Shown piece by piece: positions 26,230 through 35,925 of a stretch of DNA of 64,000 nt. The first letter of the stretch is position 1. Each line of letters opens with the position of its first letter. The DNA comes from Pseudomonas sp. NFR16 (GTDB lineage: Bacteria; Pseudomonadota; Gammaproteobacteria; Pseudomonadales; Pseudomonadaceae): the NCBI RefSeq assembly GCF_900108875.1, contig NZ_FNYJ01000003.1, positions 21,969-85,968 of the forward strand, given 5' to 3'. Under the pieces are notes generated by a model. That model was not told where the DNA came from. It saw only the letters and a list, made by a program, of their open reading frames with translations, and did not search any database. Made by a program: the position numbers and the translations under genes.

Positions 26230-28482
26230 ATGTCGCGCCAATCACAATCAGCATCCGTACTCACGTCGCGTTCCATCACCGGCGCAGTGAGCGTTGCCAT
26301 CGCAGCGGTGTCAGGTGCCCACATGGCCCAGGCGGCTGAAGTCACGTCCGACAACGCGCTCAATATCGGCGCCACGACCATTGATGGCGAGCAGGCGCAA
26401 ACCTCCTACCGGACCGATGAATCGACCTCCAAAAAGTACACCGCGCCATTGCGGGAAACGCCTAAAAGCGTGACGGTCATCCCGCAGCAAGTGATTCGTG
26501 ACACTGCCGCAACCAGTCTGGCTGACGCGCTGCGTACTACCCCGGGCATCACATTCGGTGCGGGCGAGGGTGGCAACCCGAACGCAGACCGCCCCATCAT
26601 TCGTGGCTTCAACGCCGAAAGCGATGTGTTCATCGACGGCATGCGCGACGTGGCTGCTCAGAGCCGGGAAATCTTCAACGTCGAGTCGGTTGAAGTGAGT
26701 AAAGGTCCGGGCTCTGCCTTTACCGGTGCCGGATCGACCGGCGGCAGCCTGAACCTGATCACCAAAGGCGCTCATCTGGGCGACGCCTACAATGGCGGCT
26801 ACACTTTCGGCTCTGATCAGACGCAACGTTATACGCTGGACGTCAACAAGCAGATGACTGACTCCTCTGCCGTTCGCCTCAACCTGATGAAGCACGACGC
26901 CAACGTGGCCGGTCGTAACGACGTGGACGTGAGTCGGTGGGGTTTCGCGCCGTCGTTCGCGTTCGGACTGGGGACAGACACGCGGGTCAAGCTCGACTAC
27001 TACCATCTGTCCACCGACGACATGCCTGACTACGGCATTCCGCTGACTAACACACCCGGTCGCAGCAAATACGTGGTGGACAAGCCGGCGCACGTCAACG
27101 AAAACAACTTCTATGGACTGACTGATCGCGATTATCGCAAGAGCGTCAACGACAGCGGCACGTTCCGCATCGAGCATGACCTCAATGAGAATCTGACCGT
27201 CTCCAACAGCTTCCGCATGTCGCGCTCGACCCTGGATTACATTGTCACCAATCCCGACGACAGCCGGGGCAACGTGGCAAACGGGCTGGTTTCGCGCTCC
27301 GCCAAGAGCCGCAAGTCCACCTCCAGCGGTTTCGTCAACCAGACGGATCTTCAGGCGAAGTTCAACACCGGTTTCGTAGAGCACAGCCTCGTCACCGGTA
27401 TCGAATTCTCGTATCAGGACACTCATAACCGCGGCTACAACGTGCTGTCCGCGAGCGGGGGAACCATTGGCTCCACCTGTACTCCGGCACTGCTGGCTTC
27501 GGGAAACTGCACCAGCCTGTATGACCCGTCACCGAAAGACTCGTGGGACGGTCAGATCACTGACAGCCTCGCTTACACCGATACCGACACCAAGACCAGC
27601 GCGGGCTATGTGTTCGACACGTTGAAGTTCAATGATCAGTGGTCCTTGAACCTGGGTCTGCGTTACGACGATTACGAAGTGCGCTCGAGCGGTTACAGCA
27701 CTGGCGGCCGGGGCAGCGTCGCCGGAAATTTCAAACGCGAGAACACCAGCCAGCTGTGGAACTATCAGGTGGGCATCACTTACAAGCCGCTGCCGAACGG
27801 CAGTGTGTATGCCGCCTGGTCGACATCGAGCAACCCGTCCGGGGAAACCAGCGGTAACGGCGGTCTGGAGATCGCGGCGAACAACGCCAACCTCGATCCG
27901 GAAAAGAACCGTAACTATGAAATCGGTACCAAGTGGGACTTCTTCGACGACAACCTGTCGCTGACCGCAGCGCTGTTTCGCACCGAAAAAACCAACGCGC
28001 GCATTACCGACCCCGACAATGCCACCTTCCAGGTGCTTGACGGCGAGCAGCGCGTCGATGGTCTGGAGTTGACCTACAGCGGCAACATCACCAGCAAGTG
28101 GAAGGTGTATGGCGGATACACGTATATGGAGAGCGAGATCGTCAAGGCGAGCAACCAGGCCGACGAGGGCAATCATATGCCGAGCACGCCGCGTAATAAC
28201 TTCAACTTCTGGTCGACCTATGAGCTGCTTCCAAAGCTGACAGTCGGCGGCGGTGCGACCTTTGTGGATTCGCGTTTTGGTAACGAGGCCAACTCGGTGG
28301 AAGTCCCGTCTTACTGGCGCTATGACGCCATGGCAACCTACGCCCTTACCAAGAACGTCGACCTGCAGCTGAACGTGCAAAACCTGACCGACAAGCGCTA
28401 CTACGATCAGGTGTTCACCACTCACTATGCGCACATGGCTGCCGGCCGGACCGCGTTGATGAGCGCGAGCTTCCACTTCTGA
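26230..28482 (+). CDS. piuA: TonB-dependent catecholate siderophore receptor (PiuA/Fiu type)
   Basis: Outer-membrane receptor that takes up ferric catecholates by using TonB energy; 750 residues. Signal peptide ends at MAQAAEV (about residue 36). The plug domain has ETPKSVTVIPQQVIRDTAAT and RGFNAESDVFIDGMRD; the beta-barrel fills the rest and ends in aromatic F after a beta-strand (RTALMSASFHF), the outer-membrane insertion signal. Divergent from piuC with Fur-like sites between. In P. aeruginosa PiuA is also a route for siderophore-conjugated drugs. Gene order piuC-piuA-piuB is conserved. Confidence 0.9.
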   Translation: MSRQSQSASVLTSRSITGAVSVAIAAVSGAHMAQAAEVTSDNALNIGATTIDGEQAQTSYRTDESTSKKYTAPLRETPKSVTVIPQQVIRDTAATSLADALRTTPGITFGAGEGGNPNADRPIIRGFNAESDVFIDGMRDVAAQSREIFNVESVEVSKGPGSAFTGAGSTGGSLNLITKGAHLGDAYNGGYTFGSDQTQRYTLDVNKQMTDSSAVRLNLMKHDANVAGRNDVDVSRWGFAPSFAFGLGTDTRVKLDYYHLSTDDMPDYGIPLTNTPGRSKYVVDKPAHVNENNFYGLTDRDYRKSVNDSGTFRIEHDLNENLTVSNSFRMSRSTLDYIVTNPDDSRGNVANGLVSRSAKSRKSTSSGFVNQTDLQAKFNTGFVEHSLVTGIEFSYQDTHNRGYNVLSASGGTIGSTCTPALLASGNCTSLYDPSPKDSWDGQITDSLAYTDTDTKTSAGYVFDTLKFNDQWSLNLGLRYDDYEVRSSGYSTGGRGSVAGNFKRENTSQLWNYQVGITYKPLPNGSVYAAWSTSSNPSGETSGNGGLEIAANNANLDPEKNRNYEIGTKWDFFDDNLSLTAALFRTEKTNARITDPDNATFQVLDGEQRVDGLELTYSGNITSKWKVYGGYTYMESEIVKASNQADEGNHMPSTPRNNFNFWSTYELLPKLTVGGGATFVDSRFGNEANSVEVPSYWRYDAMATYALTKNVDLQLNVQNLTDKRYYDQVFTTHYAHMAAGRTALMSASFHF

Positions 28483-28504
28483 TCTGAAAGCGCATTCAGC
28501 CTTG

Positions 28505-28630
28505 GTGGGTGCGAGCGTGCTCGCGAAGGCTGATTTCCAACCACTGCACCTCACGGCATGCCCCGGCCTCTTCCCGGCTGAAGCCGGTCCTACAGACGCT
28601 GCACGTTTCGTAATCGGCTTTAGCCGGGAA
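28505..28630. repeat. Composite intergenic repeat with REPIN
   Basis: Begins with GTGGGTGCGAGCGTGCTCGC (28505 on), continues through TGATTTCCAA and ends with the inverted REP pair TTCCCGGCTGAAGCCGGTC (28571 on) and GGCTTTAGCCGGGAA (ending 28630). The first about 100 bases are repeated in direct orientation at 31590-31687, after piuB. The rest of the 435-base gap between piuA and piuB shows one more REP-like fragment near 28735 (TGTAGGGGCGGGCTTGCCTG) and no gene. Confidence 0.8.
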
Positions 28631-28917
28631 GGCGTCGGGCGTTAAGCCGCTGATCGCAGGAGGCTTTATAAATGGTTGGCTTACTCCCACAAATGTTGCG
28701 TGAGCCGGTCGACTGCTGAGGGCAGATTCATCTCCTGTAGGGGCGGGCTTGCCTGCGAAAATGTCGGAACAGTTGCCGAAATTTACAGCGCCTCAAACGA
28801 TGTCTTCGTGAGCAAGTCGGCTCCATCAGGCTTTGCATTAAGAATCAGCCACAGATGAGAATACATGCCGTTTCTGCGCATAATGCGCGCCGTAGCGGGT
28901 TATCGAGGTGATCGAGG

Positions 28918-31482
28918 GTGTTGAAGAAAGTCCTGTTTCAAGTCCACTGGTTCTTCGGCATCACGGCCGGTCTGGTCCTCGCCCTGATGGGCATTACCGG
29001 GGCCATCTATTCGTTCGAAGACGAGATCATGGACGCCCTCAATCCCGAGACCTTGTTCGTCCAGCCGGGCGATCACCAGCTCTCGCTGGCCGACATGGTT
29101 CGCAAGGTCGAGGCGCAGGGTCATGACACCGTTTCGATGTTCCGCGTCGAGGTCGACAGCGACCGGATCGCTCAGGTCTGGTTCAAGCCCGCACCGGGCG
29201 AGCGTCGGGGCCAGATGCACAATTTCGACCCCTACACCGGAGCGTTCACCGAGGACGCAACAGGTCAGGATTTCTTCGGCTTCGTGCTCAACCTGCACCG
29301 CTTCCTTGCTGCCGGTGAGTACGGCAAACAAGTGACGGCGGCCTGCACCCTGATTCTGGTGTTCTTCTGCCTGTCAGGCCTGTACCTGCGCTGGCCGCGC
29401 CAGGCGCTGAACTGGCGCGTGTGGCTGACGCTGGACTGGGCGAAGAAGGGACGCAGTTTCAATTGGGACCTGCATTCGGTGTTCGGCACCTGGTGTCTGA
29501 TCGTCTATCTGTTGCTGGCCGTCACCGGCCTGATGTGGTCTTACGACTGGTTCAACAACGGCATGACCAAGCTGATCGGCGATCCGCCTGTCGCGGGTGA
29601 GCAGCGTCGTGGTGGCGGTGGTCCGCGTCCGGGGCCTGCTGCCAGGGACGTTGCGCCGGTCGAGGCGCTTGCCCCCGATTATGACGCGATCTGGCAGACC
29701 CTTCAGAAGACCGCCGGGCCGGACCTGAAGAGCTACAACCTGCGCATGCCGCAGGCGCCGGGACAGATGGCGACGGTGTTCTACCTTCTCAAGGACGCAC
29801 CGCATCCGCGCGCGCTTAACCAGATGACGCTCGATCCCGTCAGCGGGCAGCTCAAGGCCGTGTCGCGTTACGCGGACAAAGGCGTCGGCGCGCAATTGCT
29901 GGTCAGCAACTACGCATTGCACACCGGCAGCTACTTCGGCCTGACCGGGCGGATCATCATCACGGTCGCGGCGCTGTTGATGCCGCTGTTTTTCATCACG
30001 GGCTGGCTGCTGTATCTGGATCGTCGTCGCAAGAAACGCGAGATCCGTGCGGCTCGAGGCGAGGTGGCGAGCAGCACGGCGGCCTATGACAGTCAGGGCC
30101 CGGCCTGGTTGATCGGCTTCGCCAGCCAGAGTGGGCTCGCCGAGCAACTGGCCTGGCAAACGGCCGGTCAACTGCAGTCGGCGGGGCTGCCGGTGCGCGT
30201 GCAGCCTCTGGCGGACATGACCGAGCAAGACTTCAGCCAGAGCCACAACGCGCTGTTTGTAGTCAGCACTTTCGGCGACGGCGAAGCTCCCGACAGCGCT
30301 CGCGGTTTCGAGCGCAAGTTGCTTGGCCGACCGCTGTCGCTGGAAAAGCTCAACTACGCGGTGCTGGGCCTCGGCGATCGGCAATATCAGCATTTCTGCG
30401 GTTTTGCCCAGCGCCTGCACGGCTGGCTGGCGGAGCGCGGCGGCAGCACATTGTTCGCGCCAGTCGAAGTGGACAGTGGCGACGGCGCTGCTTTGCAACA
30501 CTGGCAGCAGCAACTGGGCGAGCTGACTGGTTCGACGCCGGCCGCGAGCTGGAAAGCCCACGAGTACGAGCACTGGACGCTGAGTCAGCGCGACTGGCTC
30601 AATGTCGGCAGCGTCGGCTCCAAGGTGTTCCTGCTGCGCCTGACGTCGACGTCCGGTACGCGATGGGAAGCGGGCGATCTGGTCGAGGTACTTCCGCGTA
30701 ACGCGCAGGCGGCAGTCGAGCACTTCCTCGCCGGGCTCGGCATCGCGGCAGACACGCCGGTTCAGGTCGAGGGTCTGAACGAGACGCTCGGCCAGGCGCT
30801 GCTCAGTCGCCAGTTGCCGGCCAGTCGCAGTCATCTGGTCGGTCTGCATGCGCAGGCGCTGGTGGATGCGTTGGTGCCGTTGGCGATGCGCGAGTATTCG
30901 ATCGCGTCGATGCCGGAAGACGGAGCACTGGAATTGATCGTGCGGCAGGAACGGCACCCGGATGGCAGCATCGGGCTGGGCTCCGGCTGGTTGACCGAGC
31001 ACGCGGCGGTGGGGGCTTCGATCAGTCTGCGTGTGCGTCGCAACAGCGCTTTCCACCTGCCGAGCAAGTCGGTGCCGATGATCCTGATCGGCAACGGCAC
31101 CGGGCTTGCGGGCTTGCGCAGCCTGCTCAAAGCTCGCATCGCTCAAGGGGAACGGCGCAACTGGCTGCTGTTTGGTGAGCGCAACGCCGAGCATGATTTT
31201 CACTGCGCCAGCGAGTTGAAGGGCTGGCTGGCGTCGGGCGATCTGGCGCGCATGGACCTGGCGTTTTCACGTGATCAGGCCGAAAAAATCTATGTTCAGG
31301 ATCGCCTGCGCGAGGCCGCTGAAGAGCTGCGTCGCTGGCTGGCCGAGGGCGCCTTCATCTACATCTGCGGCAGTCTCGAGGGCATGGCCGCAGGTGTCGA
31401 TGGGACATTGAGCGCCTTGCTGGGTGAAGAGGGCGTACAGACCCTGATCGAGCAAGGACGGTATCGGCGGGACGTGTATTGA
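28918..31482 (+). CDS. piuB: PepSY membrane / flavodoxin / FNR fusion reductase (PiuB type)
   Basis: An 854-residue inner-membrane oxidoreductase built from three modules. Residues 1-380 are a PepSY-type region with four or five membrane helices (LFQVHWFFGITAGLVLALM, then VTAACTLILVFFCLSGLYLR) and conserved histidines that may bind haem. Residues about 395-535 are a flavodoxin domain (GFASQSGLAEQLAW; VVSTFGDGEAPDSA). Residues 545-854 are a ferredoxin-NADP reductase domain (MREYSIASMPED for FAD; LIGNGTGLAGLRSLL for NADPH). Electrons can pass from NADPH through two flavins to the membrane. With piuA and piuC next door, a likely job is reducing ferric siderophore. Start is GTG 28918 or TTG 28921 after GAGGTG. 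Confidence 0.88.
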   Translation: MLKKVLFQVHWFFGITAGLVLALMGITGAIYSFEDEIMDALNPETLFVQPGDHQLSLADMVRKVEAQGHDTVSMFRVEVDSDRIAQVWFKPAPGERRGQMHNFDPYTGAFTEDATGQDFFGFVLNLHRFLAAGEYGKQVTAACTLILVFFCLSGLYLRWPRQALNWRVWLTLDWAKKGRSFNWDLHSVFGTWCLIVYLLLAVTGLMWSYDWFNNGMTKLIGDPPVAGEQRRGGGGPRPGPAARDVAPVEALAPDYDAIWQTLQKTAGPDLKSYNLRMPQAPGQMATVFYLLKDAPHPRALNQMTLDPVSGQLKAVSRYADKGVGAQLLVSNYALHTGSYFGLTGRIIITVAALLMPLFFITGWLLYLDRRRKKREIRAARGEVASSTAAYDSQGPAWLIGFASQSGLAEQLAWQTAGQLQSAGLPVRVQPLADMTEQDFSQSHNALFVVSTFGDGEAPDSARGFERKLLGRPLSLEKLNYAVLGLGDRQYQHFCGFAQRLHGWLAERGGSTLFAPVEVDSGDGAALQHWQQQLGELTGSTPAASWKAHEYEHWTLSQRDWLNVGSVGSKVFLLRLTSTSGTRWEAGDLVEVLPRNAQAAVEHFLAGLGIAADTPVQVEGLNETLGQALLSRQLPASRSHLVGLHAQALVDALVPLAMREYSIASMPEDGALELIVRQERHPDGSIGLGSGWLTEHAAVGASISLRVRRNSAFHLPSKSVPMILIGNGTGLAGLRSLLKARIAQGERRNWLLFGERNAEHDFHCASELKGWLASGDLARMDLAFSRDQAEKIYVQDRLREAAEELRRWLAEGAFIYICGSLEGMAAGVDGTLSALLGEEGVQTLIEQGRYRRDVY

Positions 31483-31589
31483 TCCGACAAAGGCAGCGAC
31501 TGAAAAGCGTCGGACCCATTGCCCTCGCCAGCGAACCGGCTCTCATCAACCCTGAGAGCGCTGCCGATACATCTGCCAATAACGATGTT

Positions 31590-31707
31590 GTGGGAGAGCT
31601 TGCTCGCGAAGGCGGATTTCCAAACTCTGCACCCCTATAGCCTGCACCGGCCTTTTCCCGGCTGAAGCCGGTCCTACAGACGTTGTAGGGCCGGCTTCAG
31701 GCGGGAA
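31590..31707. repeat. Second copy of the composite repeat with REPIN
   Basis: TGGGAGAGCTTGCTCGCGAA (31591 on), GGATTTCCAA and the inverted REP pair TTCCCGGCTGAAGCCGGTC (31655 on) with GGCCGGCTTCAGGCGGGAA (ending 31707). Homologous to 28505-28602 in the same order and orientation, so the piuB gene is bracketed by direct repeats. Confidence 0.8.
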
Positions 31708-31822
31708 GCATCGAGTGGTACGCCGCTGTTCGCCCTCGGACGATCGGCTGCGCAGCAGTCGTAAAACCGACCACCTCCGAACATCAGACAATCCCCATAT
31801 TCCGGGGCGCAGCGACTGGAAC

Positions 31823-31857
31823 AAAAAAGGCCGTTGCGCTCACACGCAACGGCCTTT
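31823..31857 (-). terminator. Terminator of the dpp operon
   Basis: On the minus strand AAAGGCCGTTGCG, a short loop, then CGCAACGGCC followed by six T, 25 bases after the dppF stop. Confidence 0.92.
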
Positions 31858-31881
31858 GCTCACTCAGCGATCAGCAGCATG

Positions 31882-32856
31882 TTACGCCACGAACTGCTCC
31901 GCGTAATGACACGCGACCTGGCGGTTGTCCACCGTGCGCAGTTCCGGGACTTCGGTGCTGCAACGCTCTGTCGCGTAAGGGCAACGCTTGTGGAACGCGC
32001 ATCCCGAAGGCGGATTGAGCGGGTTGGGCAGCTCGCCGACGATCTTGATCTTCGGCTTCGACGGATCCGGATGGATCGTCGGCGTGGCCGACAGCAGCGC
32101 CTGGGTGTACGGGTGCAGCGGGCGGTTATAAATCTCCTCCTTCGGCCCCATTTCCGCAGGCCTGCCCAGGTACATCACCAGCACGGTATCCGCCACATGA
32201 CGCACCACCGCCAGGTTGTGCGAAATGAACACATAACCGGTGTTGAATTCCTGCTGCAGATCCATGAACAGGTTCAGTACCTGCGCCTGAATCGACACGT
32301 CCAGAGCGGAGGTCGGCTCGTCCGCCACCAGCACCTTCGGCTGCAGCATCATCGCCCTGGCCAGCGCAATACGCTGACGCTGACCACCGGAGAACATGTG
32401 CGGATAACGTTGGTAATGCTCAGGCCGCAGACCGACCTGTTTCATCATCGCCTGGACTTTCTCGCGACGTTCGGCCGCCGACAGACGGGTGTTGATCAGC
32501 AGCGGCTCGCCCAGTTGATCACCGATCTTCTGACGCGGGTTCAGCGATGCGTACGGGCTCTGGAATACCATCTGCACGTCTTTGCGCAGCTGCTTGCGTT
32601 GCGCCTTGGTCGCGCCGGCCACTTCTTGGCCGGCGATTTTCAGCGAGCCCGACGACGGCTCCTCGATCAAGGTCAAAGCGCGGGCGAGGGTGGATTTGCC
32701 GCAACCTGATTCGCCCACGACGGCAAGGGTCTTGCCGGCTTCGAGTTCGAACGACACGCCGTTGAGGGCGCGAACGGTTGCGTGTGGCTTGAACAGACCA
32801 CGGGATACATCGTAGTGACGAGTAAGGTCACGGGCGGTCAGTACGATTTCGCTCAT
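31882..32856 (-). CDS. dppF: Dipeptide ABC transporter ATPase DppF
   Basis: A 324-residue ATPase of the peptide/nickel class. Walker A GESGCGKSTLA near residue 48, Q-loop MVFQSPYASLNPRQ, signature FSGGQRQRIALARA, Walker B VLVADEPTSALD, then the C-terminal oligopeptide-transporter extension with CAFHKRCPYATERC, whose cysteines probably hold an Fe-S cluster as in other Dpp/Opp ATPases. ATG 32856 is chosen because it overlaps the dppD stop by one base (TGATG). Works with DppD to power DppBC. Confidence 0.93.
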   Translation of the reverse strand: MSEIVLTARDLTRHYDVSRGLFKPHATVRALNGVSFELEAGKTLAVVGESGCGKSTLARALTLIEEPSSGSLKIAGQEVAGATKAQRKQLRKDVQMVFQSPYASLNPRQKIGDQLGEPLLINTRLSAAERREKVQAMMKQVGLRPEHYQRYPHMFSGGQRQRIALARAMMLQPKVLVADEPTSALDVSIQAQVLNLFMDLQQEFNTGYVFISHNLAVVRHVADTVLVMYLGRPAEMGPKEEIYNRPLHPYTQALLSATPTIHPDPSKPKIKIVGELPNPLNPPSGCAFHKRCPYATERCSTEVPELRTVDNRQVACHYAEQFVA

Positions 32857-33824
32857 CACGCCACCTCCTGATTCAGCGGAAAGAAGCAACGCGCCAGGCT
32901 CTGGGCTTTAGGGTCCAGTGCCGGGCGTTGCTGGCGGCATTTGTCTTGAACGTACGGGCAGCGCGGCGACAGCAGGCACCCGCTTGGGCGGTCGTAACGA
33001 CCGGGCACGATCCCCGGCAGCGTCGACAGGCGCGCGGCGCCCATGCTGTGCTCGGGAATCGCCGCCAACAGCGCTTCGCTGTACGGATGGGCCGGGACGT
33101 CGAACAGGCCGGGGACCTGACCGACTTCGACCGCCTGGCCTGCATACATCACGCAGACGCGCTGCGCCGTTTCGGCAACCACCGCCAAGTCGTGGGTGAT
33201 GAGCACCAGCGCCATGTCCTGCTCTTTTTGCAGCGCCAGCAGCAGGTCCATGATCTGCGCCTGAATGGTCACGTCCAGTGCCGTGGTCGGTTCGTCGGCG
33301 ATCAGCAGCTTCGGCTCGCCGGCAATCGCCATGGCGATCGCGACACGCTGGCTCATGCCGCCGGACAGTTGATGCGGGTAAGCATCCAGACGCTGCGCGG
33401 CGCCCGGAATTTCGACCTTCTGCAGCAGCTCCAGCGCACGTTGATGCGCGGCTTTGCCGGACAGGCCCAAGTGCTGCTTGAGCACTTCCTTGATCTGGAA
33501 ACCGACGGTATAGCTGGGGTTCAGCGCAGTCATCGGGTCCTGGAACACCATCGACAGGTCCTTGCCGACAATCTGGCGACGCTGACGCGAGTTGAGCTTG
33601 AGCATGTCCTTGCCATCGAAGGTCAAGGCGTCGGCAGTGACGATGCCGGGATGATCGATCAGGCCCATCAGCGCCATCATGGTCACGGATTTGCCCGAGC
33701 CCGATTCACCGACGATCGCCAGCACTTCGCCTTTGTCCACGGCCAGGTCTAGGCCATCGACAACGGGCGTGGCGTTGGCATCGCCGAAGCGAACGTTGAG
33801 GTTCTTGATTTGTAAAAGTGGCAT
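32856..33824 (-). CDS. dppD: Dipeptide ABC transporter ATPase DppD
   Basis: A 322-residue ATPase. Walker [13 protein letters not shown]-loop [12 protein letters not shown], signature [14 protein letters not shown], Walker [13 protein letters not shown], and the C-terminal cysteine motif [17 protein letters not shown] 33824 ([15 protein letters not shown]) is the family start; the upstream in-frame extension overlaps dppC and is unlikely. It lies 10 bases after the dppC stop and overlaps dppF. Confidence 0.93.
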   Translation of the reverse strand: MPLLQIKNLNVRFGDANATPVVDGLDLAVDKGEVLAIVGESGSGKSVTMMALMGLIDHPGIVTADALTFDGKDMLKLNSRQRRQIVGKDLSMVFQDPMTALNPSYTVGFQIKEVLKQHLGLSGKAAHQRALELLQKVEIPGAAQRLDAYPHQLSGGMSQRVAIAMAIAGEPKLLIADEPTTALDVTIQAQIMDLLLALQKEQDMALVLITHDLAVVAETAQRVCVMYAGQAVEVGQVPGLFDVPAHPYSEALLAAIPEHSMGAARLSTLPGIVPGRYDRPSGCLLSPRCPYVQDKCRQQRPALDPKAQSLARCFFPLNQEVA

Positions 33825-33834
33825 TCGGACGTCC

Positions 33835-34746
33835 TCAGGCGGCGTTCTTGAGTTTCGGGTCCAGCGCATCGCGCAGACCGTCGCCCATCAGGTTGATTGC
33901 CAGCACGCTGAGCAAAATGGTCAGACCCGGAAGGCTCACCACCCACCAGGCGCGTTCGATGTAGTCGCGGGCCGAGGCGAGCATGGTGCCCCACTCAGGC
34001 GTCGGCGGTTGCACACCCAGACCCAGGAAGCCCAGCGCCGCGGCATCGAGGATTGCCGAGGAGAAGCTCAAGGTTGCCTGAACGATCAGCGGCGCCATGC
34101 AGTTGGGCAGCACGGTGATGAACATCAGGCGCGGCAACGTGGCGCCGGCCAGACGGGCAGCGGTCACGTAGTCGCGGTTCAGTTCGCCCATCACCGCGGC
34201 ACGGGTCAGGCGGACATACGACGGCAGCGAGACGATCGCAATGGCGATCACGGTGTTGATCAGGCCAGGGCCGAGGATCGCGACGATGGCCACTGCCAGC
34301 AACAGCGACGGCAGGGCCAGCATGATGTCCATCAGGCGCATGATCGTCGGGCCAAGCACTTTGGGGAAGAAACCGGCCAGCAGACCCATGAGGATCCCCG
34401 GAATCAGCGACATCACCACCGACGACAGACCGATCAGCAGCGACAGGCGCGAGCCCTGGATCAGGCGCGACAGCAGGTCGCGGCCCAGTTCGTCGGTGCC
34501 CAGCAGGAACTGCCATTGACCGCCTTCGAGCCAGACCGGCGGGGTGAGCAGGAAGTCGCGGTATTGCTCGCTCGGGTCGTGAGGCGCGACCCATGGCGCG
34601 AAGATGGCGCAGAACACGATCAGCAGCATGAATGCCAGACCGGCCACTGCGCCTTTGTTCTTGGCGAAATGCTGCCAGAACTCTTTGTATACGGACGGGT
34701 AGAGCAGGCTTTGATCGACTGCTGCTACGGGAGTAGGTGTGCTCAT
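33835..34746 (-). CDS. dppC: Dipeptide ABC transporter permease DppC
   Basis: A 303-residue inner-membrane permease with about six helices. An N-terminal OppC-type domain ([20 protein letters not shown]), [20 protein letters not shown] at the start of the permease core and an EAA-like loop [18 protein letters not shown]. Forms a heterodimer with DppB; 12 bases separate it from dppB. Confidence 0.94.
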   Translation of the reverse strand: MSTPTPVAAVDQSLLYPSVYKEFWQHFAKNKGAVAGLAFMLLIVFCAIFAPWVAPHDPSEQYRDFLLTPPVWLEGGQWQFLLGTDELGRDLLSRLIQGSRLSLLIGLSSVVMSLIPGILMGLLAGFFPKVLGPTIMRLMDIMLALPSLLLAVAIVAILGPGLINTVIAIAIVSLPSYVRLTRAAVMGELNRDYVTAARLAGATLPRLMFITVLPNCMAPLIVQATLSFSSAILDAAALGFLGLGVQPPTPEWGTMLASARDYIERAWWVVSLPGLTILLSVLAINLMGDGLRDALDPKLKNAA

Positions 34747-34758
34747 AAAAAAGTGATC

Positions 34759-35769
34759 TCAGCGCTGATGACGAATGCGTGGGTTGGCAAAGCCGTAGAG
34801 GATGTCCACTACGAAGTTGACCAGAATCACCAGGCAGGCGATTAACAGGATGCCGTTCTGCACGACAGGGTAGTCGCGAGCGCCGATGGCCTCGATGAGC
34901 CATTTGCCGATACCCGGCCAGGAGAAGATCGTTTCGGTCAGTACAGCACCGGCCAGCAGCGTGCCCACTTGCAGACCGAAAACGGTCAGCACCGGGATCA
35001 GCGCGTTGCGCAGGCCGTGCACGAACACCACGCGAGCCGGCGACAGGCCTTTGGCCCGCGCGGTACGCACGTAGTCTTCACGCAGCACTTCGAGCATCGA
35101 GGAGCGGGTCATCCGGGCAATGACCGCCAGCGGGATGGTGCCCAGCACGATGGCCGGCAGAATCAGGTGACGCAGTGCGTCCATGAACGCGCCTTCCTCA
35201 TCGCTGAGCAGGGTATCGATCAGCATGAAGCCGGTTTTCGGCTCGACGTCGTACAGCAGGTCGATACGGCCCGACACCGGGGTCCAGCCCAGCGTCACCG
35301 AGAAGAACATGATCAGAATCAGGCCCCACCAGAAGATCGGCATCGAGTATCCCGCAAGCGAGACACCCATGACCCCATGGTCGAACAGGGACCCTCGTTT
35401 GAGGGCCGCGATGACCCCGGCGAGAAGCCCGAGGATGCCAGCGAATATCAGCGCCGCAATCGACAGTTCCAGTGTTGCCGGGAACAGCGATGTGAATTCC
35501 GTCCACACGCTCGTGCGCGTACGCAGCGACTCGCCGAGATCGCCATGGGCGAGCTTGCCGACGTAATCGATGTATTGCGCATAAAGGGGTTTGTTCAGGC
35601 CAAGACGTTCCATGGCTTGGGCGTGCATTTGCGGATCGACCCGGCGTTCACCCATCATGACTTCGACTGGATCGCCCGGAATCAGGCGAATCAATGCGAA
35701 GGTCAGCAAGGTGATGCCGAAGAAGGTGGGTATCAGTAACCCCACTCGGCGAGCGATAAAACTAAACAT
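34759..35769 (-). CDS. dppB: Dipeptide ABC transporter permease DppB
   Basis: A 336-residue permease with the N-terminal RRVGLLIPTFFGITLLTFAL helix, the LIPGDPVEVMMGER segment typical of DppB/OppB and the EAA loop TARAKGLSPARVVFVHGLRN. Upstream is dppA (156-base gap). It forms the cytoplasmic-membrane channel with DppC. Confidence 0.94.
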   Translation of the reverse strand: MFSFIARRVGLLIPTFFGITLLTFALIRLIPGDPVEVMMGERRVDPQMHAQAMERLGLNKPLYAQYIDYVGKLAHGDLGESLRTRTSVWTEFTSLFPATLELSIAALIFAGILGLLAGVIAALKRGSLFDHGVMGVSLAGYSMPIFWWGLILIMFFSVTLGWTPVSGRIDLLYDVEPKTGFMLIDTLLSDEEGAFMDALRHLILPAIVLGTIPLAVIARMTRSSMLEVLREDYVRTARAKGLSPARVVFVHGLRNALIPVLTVFGLQVGTLLAGAVLTETIFSWPGIGKWLIEAIGARDYPVVQNGILLIACLVILVNFVVDILYGFANPRIRHQR

Positions 35770-35925
35770 CTTCTCGTGTACCTCATCTGCCGGTTAGGCG
35801 TGTTCCTGCGGGTCTCTGTCAGGCTGTGTCCGAAACGTCCGACACTCGGTGATGCTGCGTTCAAACAGCCTCACCTTCGCGTCAAGACGTTTCGTTCCAA
35901 GCCAGGAGCCCGCCGGATTCTTCTT

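Noticed and set aside
28800..28917. Possible Fur box before piuB
   Set aside because: Only a half-site-like TGAGAATA was seen; no palindrome good enough to report.
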